This document shows, piece after piece, positions 9,243 to 19,410 of a stretch of DNA of 64,000 nt. Every line of letters begins with the position of its first letter. Positions within the stretch are counted from its first letter, which is position 1. A model generated the notes under the pieces. The model made no database searches, had not been told where the DNA came from, and worked only from the letters and a program-made list of their open reading frames with translations. Both the position numbers and the translations under genes were made by a program. This DNA is from Hondaea fermentalgiana (Eukaryota > Sar > Bigyra > Thraustochytrida > Thraustochytriidae): positions 19,039-83,038 of the forward strand of contig NPFB01000007.1 of the NCBI GenBank assembly GCA_014084085.1, in the 5' to 3' direction.

Positions 9243-12200
9243 ATGGACCCCAAACTCTGCGTTATCGTGAACAGAGCAGACTCCGACCTCGGTCCTCGCG
9301 GCCCCGAGCTCTGCAAACTCGTGAGCCAGCGCTGGCGGCAAGACTCCACCGTCGGCCTCGCCGACCTACCCAACGAGGATCACAGCGATGATGCGAGCGC
9401 CAAAAGGGACGCATCTTCGGAACACCACCAAGGGGGGGAAGCTGGCGGACATGGAGGCGACGAGGGCGGAGATCATGGCGACCACGATCATGACGACCAC
9501 AATCACCACCACGAGGTACCTCGACACAAGATGCCATTCTACAAAGCACCTTACGCTCGATACCAGTGGGGTGTACCGCGCCCCAATCGACACGTTGGCT
9601 CGTCCCAACTCTTTTTTGATTTGCTCTACGTAGGCGTCAGTTTTCGCAGCGGCTCGCTCCTTGGCGAAGACTTGACCTGGAAAAATGTCCTCATCTTTCT
9701 CGCTACCATCTTACTCATGTACGGTGCCTGGTTCTCCCGCCTCACCTTTGACGCAATGCTGCAATTTGATGACAATTGCCATCGCTTTCTCTTTGTAACC
9801 CAGGCGCTCTTGCTCGGACTCGCTGCGCATCAGCTCACCGAAGTGAGCGAATTAGAGGACTACAGCAATGGCCAGGCCCTCGGTTTTACGATTTGCATGC
9901 TCGCAAGCCATCTCCTTCAACTTGGCATCTGGCTCGAACTTTGGATAACCGCCCACGATCAGCCAAATGCAAAGGCTTACGGGCGTATTGCAGCCATCAT
10001 GGAATGTGTTCCTGTCTGTGTCATTGTCATCTCGCTCGCCATGATTCTCACCGAGCAGTCGCTGCTCGCCGTCGCCACCGTATGGCTTCTTACCTATATC
10101 GTCTCGCGTCTGGCCTGGACAGGCTTTGTGGTGTCCGGGAGCTTGTCCAAGGCCAATAGCATCCCGTGGGACGTGGGCTTTTGCATTCTTCGCTTCGGGC
10201 AGTTCACCATGCTTATGCTGGGCGAAGGCGTCCTGCAAATCATCATCTTCTCCGGCAACGACCATGGCGCGGACATTCCCGTGCTCACGGCCGACTGGAT
10301 TGCCCTCTTTTTCCTCTGCTACGCGCTCATGGGTATTCTGCAGCTCTTGCATTTCACAACCTTGCCTTTCAACGAGAATGACCACATTCTTCTCCGCGGC
10401 CCCGTCTCTGTGGCATCCATGTGGATTGAGCTTTTTGCGCTCTACTCTTGCGCGCTCGTTGCTTGCGGCGTGGCGCTGAAAAAGATGCTTTATTTGCACA
10501 ACAAGCTCTATCCTGACGTTTCATACGAGGACGAGGACTATCAAGAGGCCAAGTACGAGGCAAAAAAGTATTCGGCCAAACGGGACAAGTACTACTTTTT
10601 CCTCGCGGCTGCGCTGGCGTGCGCGACCTTCCTTTTGGCAGTCCAGCAGCTCCTCCAGGTCGACATTTGGGAGGAGCTCGGCATTCGCTTTTCCTCGCAA
10701 GATGAAGATGTGAATTCCAAGGCCAAACCATCACTGCCTGACAAGAGTAGTGACGACGACCAAGCTGAAGAAGGCAGTAAAAAGGCCTCCTTGCGCTCTT
10801 CGCCATCACCGCCGAGCCAACGGCGCCGGGGAAGTCGTCGGAACCGCATGTACTTTGCGCAAGGTCACGAGCGCAAAAGAGTTTGGTTTGCACGTCTTGT
10901 CCTGGTCCCATGCACGTTCTTCCCCCTTGGTGCTGCGGACTTTGACCCCGTGTACGTGATTCTTATTGCAGACGTGCTGCTCCTGGCGCTCCTGAGCTTT
11001 GACATTTTCCGCGGCAAATTCAAGCGTAAGCGAAAACTCAATCGCACCGTGGCTGCAATCATTGCGATCGCCAAGCTCAAAAGATTTGTGCGTCTGCGGC
11101 GCGAGCAACGCGAACGTTTGCAGCAAGAGTGCATGGAGCGCGCTCGCCTGTTAGCCAATGATCAAGACGGTGAAAAGGGCAGGGGAAGCCCAGAAGAAGA
11201 CTGCTCCGCGGATCATCTCCAACTCTTCGCCGAAGAAGAAGTCCAGCTCCACGGCCATGGGGATAACAAAGCCAATGCAGGCCAACGACATGGTCGGGGT
11301 AGAAGTAATAGCGAGTCGTCTACGGGCTCGCGTTCGCGGCGACAGAGCTTTGTGGACGGCGTCCTTAAAACGGCGAGCGCTGCAAGCGGACCCGTTCGAT
11401 TGGCGCATCAAATGTCCTCGCATCGAAATCATCGCGCCAAAAATTATGTTCGCATTCCAGCCTTGTCGACCCGCAAGGCTATCATGCGACAACTCAGGGC
11501 AACCATGCGCGAAACCGCTTTTTACCGCCCGTACGTTCCGCGCGTCGATTGGCAGCACTTGCACTCTTCGCATGAAATGGAGTGGCAAAACCTCTTTTAT
11601 GACCTCGTCGTTGTCGCGCTGGCGTATCGCTTGAATCAAGTCGAGTTCAGCGACCTGGAAAACTTTCAGTTCTCCACTCTTGTGCTCTATGTGTTCGAGG
11701 CCTCTGCCGTTCTTGATTGCTGGAATCAGCGCAACATTCTGCAGTCGCGCTTTCTTTCCGAGGATGTCTTTCACCGCGCCGTGGGTCTCTTCCAATTCGG
11801 TCTTGTAGCCTTTCTCTCGAGCGAGGTCATCGTCAGCAGTCAGGTTCGCGCGGACCCGGAACGGTTTACCAACTACCTTTACTCATTTGCGACGGCCAAG
11901 CTCCTCTATGAGCTGACGACGGTCATGCAAGCTTTTGAGCTCTATTTTACCTTTCGCAATCGGAATGCGCCCGCCGAAGGTTCTGCCCGCCGCTACATTT
12001 ACCATTACAGTATCAATGTGGCGCTCTTGGTTTGCAGTTTTTTCTGCATTGCCTTCGAAGCCAATGTTTTACTGACCGTCTTCTTGTGGGGCGCCGGCCA
12101 CTACATCACTCTCCTTCTCGTCTTTGTGGAGTCGTCTACGGGCTGCGTCACAAAGAGAAATTCGCTCCCCGTGGACGTGGGCTTTTTGTCCCACCGCGAA

Positions 12201-12986
12201 AGCGAGCTGGGCCTCATCATGATTGGAGAGGGTCTTCTCAGCATCATTAATGCCGACGTGACGCAAGCGGTCGAGCATTACGTCAACTTCGTTCTTGGCT
12301 ACGCCGTTATCGCCGCGACCAAGGTCAACTACTTTTTTATCCAGCGTTTCAACCCGCCTGAATTGGCAAGTCGAAAGTCACGTTTGCGCGGCGTCGCTGT
12401 GGCCTGGTTTCTGCCCATCTTCATGGTTGCGCTCAGTGCCGTCGGCGGCATTGCCGTTTGGACCTACGTCGAGGACTCTGACTTTGGCGCCCCCATTGCC
12501 GATGAGTACATCTTTCGCGCCCTCCCTCTGTCTGTAGTTGCAGGCCTGCTCTGCTTCTTTGACTTCATGCACGAAGGCCCGCAAGAATTGGTTTACATGA
12601 AGTGCGCTCCAGGCGCACTTTCTCTCGTGTATCTTGCAAAATTGATTGCCATTGGCGGCTTTTGGCTCGAGATCTACGTTCATGTCCCCTCGAGCGCAAC
12701 CTTGGGCCTCTTCTTTGTCGATCTTGCTTTGCTTTTCGTCGCACATGCGGCACATGTCGAGGTAAGGGCACGCGTCGCTGCGACCATTCACATTACTCGG
12801 ATGGAAACTCCGCTTCCTGATGTGGAGACGGGCGCCGCTCCATCTGCGCAGGAGGATGAAACGCCTACGATTACTCTTGCGGATGAGGAGGGACCACAGC
12901 TCTGCGAGGATGACAATGATGTTGTCGAAGACACCTATGAAGATGTCATTCCAGAAAATCGTGGCCGGGAGATTGCACTCGGCTAA
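9243..12986 (+). CDS. double LtrA-domain multi-pass membrane protein
   Basis: A 1247-residue integral membrane protein with two copies of the LtrA (low temperature requirement A) domain. Each copy opens with the family signature of an aromatic residue followed by LFxDLxxV: SSQLFFDLLYVGV at about 120-132 and EWQNLFYDLVVVA at about 779-791. Each is followed by many hydrophobic helices. A His/Asp-rich run lies at about 61-91 ahead of the first copy, which could bind metal. The two halves are joined by a charged linker (about 500-760) rich in Lys, Arg and Ser. The role of LtrA proteins is not established; bacterial ltrA was named from a cold-growth phenotype. The ATG at 9243 is the first in frame and directly precedes the protein's hydrophilic N terminus. 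The gene converges on the WD40 gene. Confidence 0.85.
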   Translation: MDPKLCVIVNRADSDLGPRGPELCKLVSQRWRQDSTVGLADLPNEDHSDDASAKRDASSEHHQGGEAGGHGGDEGGDHGDHDHDDHNHHHEVPRHKMPFYKAPYARYQWGVPRPNRHVGSSQLFFDLLYVGVSFRSGSLLGEDLTWKNVLIFLATILLMYGAWFSRLTFDAMLQFDDNCHRFLFVTQALLLGLAAHQLTEVSELEDYSNGQALGFTICMLASHLLQLGIWLELWITAHDQPNAKAYGRIAAIMECVPVCVIVISLAMILTEQSLLAVATVWLLTYIVSRLAWTGFVVSGSLSKANSIPWDVGFCILRFGQFTMLMLGEGVLQIIIFSGNDHGADIPVLTADWIALFFLCYALMGILQLLHFTTLPFNENDHILLRGPVSVASMWIELFALYSCALVACGVALKKMLYLHNKLYPDVSYEDEDYQEAKYEAKKYSAKRDKYYFFLAAALACATFLLAVQQLLQVDIWEELGIRFSSQDEDVNSKAKPSLPDKSSDDDQAEEGSKKASLRSSPSPPSQRRRGSRRNRMYFAQGHERKRVWFARLVLVPCTFFPLGAADFDPVYVILIADVLLLALLSFDIFRGKFKRKRKLNRTVAAIIAIAKLKRFVRLRREQRERLQQECMERARLLANDQDGEKGRGSPEEDCSADHLQLFAEEEVQLHGHGDNKANAGQRHGRGRSNSESSTGSRSRRQSFVDGVLKTASAASGPVRLAHQMSSHRNHRAKNYVRIPALSTRKAIMRQLRATMRETAFYRPYVPRVDWQHLHSSHEMEWQNLFYDLVVVALAYRLNQVEFSDLENFQFSTLVLYVFEASAVLDCWNQRNILQSRFLSEDVFHRAVGLFQFGLVAFLSSEVIVSSQVRADPERFTNYLYSFATAKLLYELTTVMQAFELYFTFRNRNAPAEGSARRYIYHYSINVALLVCSFFCIAFEANVLLTVFLWGAGHYITLLLVFVESSTGCVTKRNSLPVDVGFLSHRESELGLIMIGEGLLSIINADVTQAVEHYVNFVLGYAVIAATKVNYFFIQRFNPPELASRKSRLRGVAVAWFLPIFMVALSAVGGIAVWTYVEDSDFGAPIADEYIFRALPLSVVAGLLCFFDFMHEGPQELVYMKCAPGALSLVYLAKLIAIGGFWLEIYVHVPSSATLGLFFVDLALLFVAHAAHVEVRARVAATIHITRMETPLPDVETGAAPSAQEDETPTITLADEEGPQLCEDDNDVVEDTYEDVIPENRGREIALG

Positions 12987-13574
12987 AAGGCTGAACGAAG
13001 ACTCCACTCGCTTCACGCAGGCAAAAGAAGCAAACCTTCACCAAGTGAAAATGTTTCACCTTTGTTGGTCTCGGACGAGAATTTGGGCGGAATGCCACAA
13101 GCTTCTCTACCTACCTCACTAATCCGATCCGCATGGATAACTAGATATTTTTGCACGTTTGGTAATTGCGAACACAGAAATGATCTAAACTTTACTCTTC
13201 TTTCAGCATTCGAGAGACATGCGAGGAGAAGCACGCGTGAGCAAACTTCATGAAATGAAGCGCAGCTCTGCGTAAAATTTGAGACCGCGCTCAAACAAAA
13301 AGGCAAAACAAGAATTCCTCGACGACATTCAAAATGCAGGAGAGAAGCAGCATACGTAAACAAACGTCATGAAAGGAAGTGCAACCGTGCGTGAAAATAA
13401 AGATCATGCTCAAAAAAGGGCACGTGGCATATTTTTTTTTAAAACGCAGGAGAGAAGCAGTGTGCGTAAACAAAGGTCATGAAAGGAAGCGCAACTGAGC
13501 GTATTCGTTAATGGCACATGGGTATAGATCTTCAACGCCAGCTCTTGCGCACTACTTTTCCCTTTTCTTCATTA
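12987..13574. other. convergent 3' region with diverged tandem repeats
   Basis: Between the ends of the LtrA gene (+) and the WD40 gene (-). AT-rich and dominated by three diverged tandem copies described separately. No gene seen. Confidence 0.6.
13221..13504. repeat. three diverged tandem copies, period about 110-115 bp
   Basis: Copies start at 13221, 13336 and 13446. Shared elements in order are GC(A)GGAGAGAAGCA, CGT(A/G)A(A/G)CAAA, TCATGAAA(T/G)GAAG and GCGCAA/GCGCAG. Copies 1 and 2 also share an ATCATGCTCAAAA-like or GCGCTCAAACAAAAA tail. Each copy is preceded by a cattc or tttaaaac segment. Confidence 0.75.
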
Positions 13575-16034
13575 TTACAGAGCAATCACCTGGAGCTTGC
13601 CGGTCGACGTGCCAATCACAATATATGACGCGTCAGGAGCAAATAAGAGACGCGTGATTCCACGATTCTGCACATGGATGCGACGCAAGAGTGCATAATT
13701 GTGCATCGCATGAATATGGACGGTATTGTCAAAATATGCGAGCGCGAAAAAACGACCATCGTTCGAAATAGCAACGGTAATAGCCCAAGTTGAAGAGGCA
13801 GCGCTCATGATGCTCTTGAGCAACTCGAAGGTGCTCAAGTCAACGATTTGCTGCGAGCCGTCCTTGGAAGCGGTCACAAGCAAGGCGGACCGCTGACGTC
13901 GCACCAGGACCTCCATGCTCACAATGACATCCGAATGCAGATCGGTGAAAACGTGCATGGGCCGAAGAGCAAGCTCTTGCTCCTCGCATACCTGGCGCTC
14001 CGCCCGCGCCTCGAGGTCATCAAACTTGGGTGCATACGGTGCCATGAGCGGCGGAGAGTTCTTGGCAGCACTAACCGATCGAGACGACCCCTCCCTCCTT
14101 GTCGACGCCCTGTCACGCTTCTTCCATGGGGAACCCTTTGCATGGTCTGCAGAATGAATTCGCCAGAGGGCCACTCGGCCGTCGAGTCCACCCGAGACGA
14201 ATCCTGCGTCCTCGGGAAGAAATCGAACCACCTTGACCCAGCTTCCCTCGCGATGGCCACGGTACACGCGATAGCAAGCACCTGTCTCGATGGACCACAG
14301 TCGTACCGTTCCATCCATGCTTGCGGAGAGAATAAGCTTTCCATTTGCACTCAGGTCCCCATCCAAGATCGAGTCCGAGTGTCCGGTAAGCGTGCACGTG
14401 CAACGGCCTGTTCGACTGTCCCATACCTTGAGAGACATGTCAAACGAGGCACTAACAATGAGCTTGTCGTCCGGTGAAAAGGCGCACCACGAAACTATCG
14501 AAGTATGTCCCGCAAAGTAACCCATGCATGCCCCCGTTCGAATGTCCCAGATGCGCATGGCGCAGTCGTCGCCAGCAGTGAGAAGAATGTTCGGGTCCAG
14601 ATGGCTTCGCGTGATGCAGCGCACAGCTGCATAATGAATGGGAACTGTCCACGGAAACACGTGCACGTCTAGGCCTTCGAGAATCTTGTCAATGATACGT
14701 AGCTTGCGAATCTGACGATGCATCGAGCGATTGGCGCCTTGTTCGTGCGAGAGTCCGCGCAGGGACAGATTCATCATATTAAAGTGCACCAAATCAGCTT
14801 CGAAGCCAAGCGTCTTCTCCATGAGCGGGAGGCTGGCGCCAATGAGATGTGAAGCCAGCACATGGCCGTGCGCAATAAAGTCTGCCATGGTCTCGCTTTG
14901 CCGAAGAGCCTCAGCAAGACCAAGACCCGTCGTTAGCAAAATGGCACAAAGCGAGTACATGTCGATGAGAAGCTCGTTTTGCAGAAACGCCATGCAGCGC
15001 TTCCGCAAGTAGCTCAAAATTCGGTCCTCGGCAGTGCCAAAGAGGGCCTCGATGGAGTATCTGCGATTGAGGCGCGCCTCGGGCTTGGACTGCGCCCCCC
15101 GCGCCTTCATACTGCCAGCCACTGCGTACTGCTGCGCTTGGTCAAGAATTTTGACGAGGCCAGGCCTTTGTTCATGTTCTGTGCCAGGAATTCGCGCTCG
15201 TTGCGTGCATCGGGCAAGCCCATCAAATTCCCGCGGAGGGCTAGCATCGACTCCGTTTTGATCTTTTGCGTCTTGCAAAGCGAGTAACTGGCGCGCTTCT
15301 TCGACGCTTCGGAGAATCGAACGTTTGCGAAGACTGGATTGCACGGGGACATGACGGTGACTCACCAGAACTTCCTCTACTTCGCTCTCAAGCACCTGAT
15401 ATGCCTCTGGATCAATGCAGGGCACAAGTATTTTAGGTTTGATACCGCCCAACTCATTCATGGCATCTTTGCGTTCGTTAAAAGTCTCCAGGTTAGCCAT
15501 GCATGGTCGGATCGCGGTAAATGCATTCTGGTAAAGGGTTGACACACTTTGCAAGAGCGCAATGCCATTTAAATAGGCATCATGTTCGCGATCTCTCACC
15601 GCGGACTGCAGCTGTACCTTTGGATCGCGTGCAAAAGCGTCCATCCAATGTTCGAGATTTGTGCGCATGATGTTCATCTCATCTAAGAGGGCGCGCGAGG
15701 TACTTTGTAGCCTGGTTGGATGATCGACTGCGGACCAAGCTTCTTCGCAAAGAACGCACCGACGCAGGGCCTTCAACAGCGCATTCGTGTCCTCGTTTGC
15801 AGTTTGTGTCGCATCGCTTGTTGATTGACTGGGCTCTTTTCCTTTCTCCTCTTCATCGCTTGGTGGCTCTGACACATCTTTTCCTTCAGCAATTCCGTAG
15901 AGTTTCTGATAAATGCGACACGTGTGATTCATTGCGGGTAGTCGCTCGCATAGCTCCAGCGGTGTCTCAAGAAGGCGCACGAACTCGTGTCCCCCGGGCC
16001 TTGCGCGCTTCAGGTTGTTGTGTGGAGGCGCCAT
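13575..16034 (-). CDS. WD40-repeat protein, function unknown
   Basis: An 819-residue protein. The C-terminal half (from about 455) contains WD40 repeats with typical endings: GDDCAMRIWDIRTG, SASFDMSLKVWDSRTG, SASMDGTVRLWSIETG and SGGLDGRVALWRI, followed by more degenerate blades. The N-terminal ~450 residues are helical and charged and match nothing I recognise. They contain a Lys/Glu/Ser-rich patch near 75-100. The protein is probably a scaffold. The ATG at 16034 (MAPPHNNLKRARPGG) is the first true ATG of the frame; the upstream extension has none. Its start lies only 203 bases from the divergent hypothetical gene. Confidence 0.8.
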   Translation of the reverse strand: MAPPHNNLKRARPGGHEFVRLLETPLELCERLPAMNHTCRIYQKLYGIAEGKDVSEPPSDEEEKGKEPSQSTSDATQTANEDTNALLKALRRCVLCEEAWSAVDHPTRLQSTSRALLDEMNIMRTNLEHWMDAFARDPKVQLQSAVRDREHDAYLNGIALLQSVSTLYQNAFTAIRPCMANLETFNERKDAMNELGGIKPKILVPCIDPEAYQVLESEVEEVLVSHRHVPVQSSLRKRSILRSVEEARQLLALQDAKDQNGVDASPPREFDGLARCTQRARIPGTEHEQRPGLVKILDQAQQYAVAGSMKARGAQSKPEARLNRRYSIEALFGTAEDRILSYLRKRCMAFLQNELLIDMYSLCAILLTTGLGLAEALRQSETMADFIAHGHVLASHLIGASLPLMEKTLGFEADLVHFNMMNLSLRGLSHEQGANRSMHRQIRKLRIIDKILEGLDVHVFPWTVPIHYAAVRCITRSHLDPNILLTAGDDCAMRIWDIRTGACMGYFAGHTSIVSWCAFSPDDKLIVSASFDMSLKVWDSRTGRCTCTLTGHSDSILDGDLSANGKLILSASMDGTVRLWSIETGACYRVYRGHREGSWVKVVRFLPEDAGFVSGGLDGRVALWRIHSADHAKGSPWKKRDRASTRREGSSRSVSAAKNSPPLMAPYAPKFDDLEARAERQVCEEQELALRPMHVFTDLHSDVIVSMEVLVRRQRSALLVTASKDGSQQIVDLSTFELLKSIMSAASSTWAITVAISNDGRFFALAYFDNTVHIHAMHNYALLRRIHVQNRGITRLLFAPDASYIVIGTSTGKLQVIAL

Positions 16035-16237
16035 GGTTTGTTCACGTGATCTCCTACTCGGGGCACGAAGTCCACGTTCAAGCGCAACGAGCGCGACTGG
16101 CAGCGTGCTTGGTGCTTGGCACAACTCAGCTCTGTCTTTGCTGCGGCAACTTCGCCGCGCGAAAGTGTCCCTTTCATCACGAGAGCCCTCTTGTGCCACA
16201 GTGCATTGGCGCTTCAACGGTTCTTTTCCCGACGTTC
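16035..16237. promoter_or_regulatory. short bidirectional promoter region
   Basis: A 203-base interval between the ATG of the WD40 gene (-) and the most upstream likely ATG of the hypothetical gene (+). Both promoters and leaders must fit here or overlap the genes. No TATA-like element is obvious. Confidence 0.4.
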
Positions 16238-17179
16238 ATGGTGAACGATCGAACGATCGAAGAAACGAAGCAAGCCCGGTTTGTGAATCAAGAGCACGCG
16301 GCCTTGGCCATGGCGGACAACGGCGACGATGGTGACAGCCAACTGGCTGCCACCGGCGCCTTGGAGGTGGGTCTGGCAGCTACGATACGTGAAAGGGGCC
16401 AACGGGAAAGAACGCTCGAGGCTCTCGAGGTCGCGGCAGACCTCTTGCACAGCGAATCAAGCTCTTGTGAGGACCGCGACGACACGCTCGAGGAAAAGAG
16501 TAGAAGAAACTGTCGTGATGAAGCACGGCACGGACGCTTTCAAGAATCGGCGACGGCGAAGAGCATCGAATCACGATGCAGACATATGCGAATAGGTCCG
16601 GATGCTTTTACAGATTTACAAGAGCTCCACGCGTGCGTTTTGCTGGGTTTCGCTTGGGAAGATTTCGTAGAGGCATCTTTGAAGGTGCAGACGGCCGATT
16701 CAGAAGAAAGTTTTGTGCAGCTCGCCATGGACAGCGACATTGTAGATGCTCGCAGGAGCCACTTGATTTGCCATGCCTCGGAAGGATTTTTCCTCCCTGT
16801 TCAAGACGAGATTTCACCTGTCTTTGACGACAGCGGCCGCGTCCCTGGTGGGTGGATCGGAACGAGTGGCCAGCTTCTTGCCGAGCTGGCGGCCCTGAGC
16901 TCAGTGTTGGACATTGCGCTTCGGCCTCTTCGTGGCGCCGTTCGTCGAGGCGGCGGCTTTGACGTGAGCGAGGATGCCCTAGCCAGGCTTCGCAAATGTA
17001 CATCATTTTTGCAGAATCAAGCTCCCAAGAGCTTCAATGCAAGCTTTCAAGATCAGGAGACACGATTACGAAACTCTGTCTTGCACACGTGGTTCGTGCT
17101 CTTCGAAGGTGCAAGGCTCTCGCAAGAGACCGGCTCTGCATTAATATTACATGTCCCGCCTCATCGACGTCTTGCATAA
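16238..17179 (+). CDS. hypothetical protein
   Basis: A 313-residue frame if the ATG at 16238 is used, or 289 if the ATG at 16310 (MADNGDDGDS) is used. I do not recognise the family. The N-terminal third is acidic and polar with Ser/Arg/Glu runs. The rest is predicted mostly helical, with segments such as DLQELHACVLLGFAWEDF and LLAELAALSSVLDIALRPL. No signal peptide and no membrane segment. The open frame extends upstream to 15716, but that part is antisense to the WD40 gene. The balanced composition and 300-codon length argue for a real gene. Confidence 0.55.
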   Translation: MVNDRTIEETKQARFVNQEHAALAMADNGDDGDSQLAATGALEVGLAATIRERGQRERTLEALEVAADLLHSESSSCEDRDDTLEEKSRRNCRDEARHGRFQESATAKSIESRCRHMRIGPDAFTDLQELHACVLLGFAWEDFVEASLKVQTADSEESFVQLAMDSDIVDARRSHLICHASEGFFLPVQDEISPVFDDSGRVPGGWIGTSGQLLAELAALSSVLDIALRPLRGAVRRGGGFDVSEDALARLRKCTSFLQNQAPKSFNASFQDQETRLRNSVLHTWFVLFEGARLSQETGSALILHVPPHRRLA

Positions 17180-17646
17180 ATGGAAAAAAAAAAAAGGAAG
17201 GCTTGGAATGTTATTAGAATGCCTGCTGGACGATCGATTTAGGGCCCTCGTAGCGGCAAGCTTATTTCGACGACAAGGTCAGGGTGAAGAGCACAGTTTG
17301 ATTTGCGTGGCACTTTTGAGCAAAATTGTGATTCGTTTGCAAGCTCGCTTTCGTGAGAACAAGAGAGAAGGACGACCAATGCAGAACGGAGTACAGTCTC
17401 TCATGCTTGCTTGCCTTGCTGTTTCCGGAGGAAGACGAGTCGAGGCGGTCCCCACGCACGAACAGCGTCAGAAATAACGTTTTCGATTCTTTGAGGTCGT
17501 CGATTGAAAAGCTGCGGCGCTCAACCACCAAAGCAAAGCAGAACAAAACAAAACAAAATATCCGCGACGGCGCGCGCGGGGTGAGGCGATACGATACGAT
17601 CGGGACGTAGAGACGGGCGCCTGGAGAGCAGGCGGCTCGCGCGGCG
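17180..17646. other. intergenic region before RAE1
   Basis: Contains an A-rich run at about 17180-17195 and an AAAC/AAAGC-rich stretch at 17530-17562. No gene supported. Presumably the end of the hypothetical gene and the RAE1 promoter/leader. Confidence 0.55.
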
Positions 17647-19002
17647 ATGTCGTTCGGGACTTCGTTCGGGTCGTCGTCCTTTGGCGGCGGCGGCGGCGGC
17701 GGCGGCTTCGGCGCCACCAACAATGGCGGGAGCGGCGGCTTCTCGTTTGGCGGCGGTAACACGGGCGGCAACACGGGCGGCGGGGGCTTTGGCCAGCCTG
17801 CAGCGAACGGAGGAGGCTTCATGCAGCAGTCGCAACCGCAACAGATGCAGGGAAATCAGGGCGGAAACGCCGCTGGTGGGCTGCCATTTGGCATGGTCAT
17901 GAGCGAGAACAACGACTATGAGATCCCCCGCGACCAGAACTCGGCGCAGGACTCCTTTTCGAGCGTAGCGTGGTCTCCCGTGCAAGGATCGAACTTGCTG
18001 ATTGCCGGCTCGTGGGACGGCAAAGTCCGGTGCTACGAGGTGCAGGATAACGGCCACCAATTCCAGGCGCAGCTGCAGGCAAGTGTTGACTGCGGCGCGC
18101 CTGTGTTGGATGTGTGCTTTAAGCACGATGGCACTGGCTGCTTCGCTGCGACCGCTGGAAACATGGCTAAGATGTGGACCTTTTCTAGCAGCGGGCAGCA
18201 GACTGCGCAAGACGTCGGCAAGCACGATGCGCCGATTCGTGCTATTCGATGGATCCAGGAGTCAAACCTTTTGGCTACGGCCGGCTGGGATAACAAGCTC
18301 CGGTACTGGGATCTGCGCTCGTCGCAGCCTGTGCTGGATCTTCAGCTCCCCGGACGGTGCGACTGCATGGACATTAAGTTCCCGTACGCTGTAGTTGCGA
18401 CGGGTGGCACGGAGGACGAGCGCCAAGTGATTATTTACAATCTTCAGAACAACCCACGCGTTCCAGAGCGCGTCATGAACGAGCAGCCGCCAAGCAATAC
18501 TACCCTGGCGAACAATCGGCCTGCACAAACCAAGCCGCTCAAGCGCCAGTACCGCACCGTTGCCATATTTCCGAACGGGGGTGGTTTTGCCGTTGCGAGT
18601 ATTGAGGGACGTTGTTCAATTCAGTACTTTCAAAGTCATCGGCTGAAAGACAACTTTGCGTTCAAGTGCCATCGCGACAAGAACAACAAGCAGATTTTCT
18701 CAGTCAACGAAATCGCCATTCACCAACAGTTCGGCACCTTTGCTACTGTAGGAAACGATGGCATGTGGAACTTTTGGGACAAGGATTCGAAGCAGCGTCT
18801 CAAGGCCGGTCAGCCCGTCAAGATGCAGACCGGCGATGTCGTGCCTATCGTTGCGTGCGCTTTCAATACAGCAGGAAACCTTTTCGCATACGCTGTTTCA
18901 TACGATTGGAGCAAGGGCGCCCAAGGCTGCCCCAATGCGAATGTCTCGACCATTATGATCCACCGAACCACGGAGAATGAGATTAAGCCAAAGACTCGCT
19001 AA
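17647..19002 (+). CDS. RAE1: mRNA export factor Rae1/Gle2
   Basis: A 451-residue WD40 protein that, by family, binds nucleoporin GLEBS motifs and acts in mRNA export and the spindle checkpoint. The first ~75 residues are Gly-rich with FG-type dipeptides (SFGTSFGSSSFGGG), as at the shorter N terminus of other Rae1 proteins. The seven-blade propeller follows, with family-typical blocks SSVAWSP, LLIAGSWDGKVRCYEVQ, HDAPIRAIRW, LATAGWDNKLRYWDLR, RCDCMDI, EGRCSIQYF and FKCHRD, then FSVNEIAIH and GNDGMWNFWDKD. The start is the only ATG ahead of the Gly-rich segment. A polyC/polyA run follows the stop. Confidence 0.96.
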   Translation: MSFGTSFGSSSFGGGGGGGGFGATNNGGSGGFSFGGGNTGGNTGGGGFGQPAANGGGFMQQSQPQQMQGNQGGNAAGGLPFGMVMSENNDYEIPRDQNSAQDSFSSVAWSPVQGSNLLIAGSWDGKVRCYEVQDNGHQFQAQLQASVDCGAPVLDVCFKHDGTGCFAATAGNMAKMWTFSSSGQQTAQDVGKHDAPIRAIRWIQESNLLATAGWDNKLRYWDLRSSQPVLDLQLPGRCDCMDIKFPYAVVATGGTEDERQVIIYNLQNNPRVPERVMNEQPPSNTTLANNRPAQTKPLKRQYRTVAIFPNGGGFAVASIEGRCSIQYFQSHRLKDNFAFKCHRDKNNKQIFSVNEIAIHQQFGTFATVGNDGMWNFWDKDSKQRLKAGQPVKMQTGDVVPIVACAFNTAGNLFAYAVSYDWSKGAQGCPNANVSTIMIHRTTENEIKPKTR

Positions 19003-19410
19003 TTTTCAGGATCCCCCCCCCCCCCCAAAAAAAGAAACAAAGAAGGAAGTCTGAAGCTTCAGGTCTTGCACATTGTGTGCGGGACATTTGATCTCAGCTA
19101 GAGGTAGTCTTTTGCTTGATCCGTAGGAAAAGTAAAGTTGTAATCGGATAACAAAAAGAAAAGAAGAGATTGATTCGCTACGTACGCATAATGCGCTGCA
19201 CAGAGGAAAAGAAGGAAGAAAAACCATGACGGTCCCTTTGCTGTCTCCTTGTGCACTATCACTTGTGTTCGTGTATGCAGAGCGAGCCGACTTTTTTCAA
19301 ATGGGAATTGGGCGGAATCGGGAGGCGAAAAAGACAAAACAACTAGTCTTTTTACACCGACATTAAAAGAAAAACAATGAAAGATCTTTCGGATCAAATT
19401 CGCAAAATTT
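19003..19410. other. convergent 3' region after RAE1
   Basis: AT-rich intergenic DNA between RAE1 (+) and the metalloprotease fusion (-). It contains a C14 run at 19013-19026 followed by seven A. No gene seen. Confidence 0.6.

Noticed and set aside
15716..16237. Upstream half of a 487-codon plus-strand frame
   Set aside because: It is antisense to the N-terminal coding part of the WD40 gene and has no domain; the gene is better started at 16238 or 16310.
17262..17822. Pro-rich minus-strand frame opposite RAE1
   Set aside because: The proline run is the antisense of the RAE1 Gly-rich codons.
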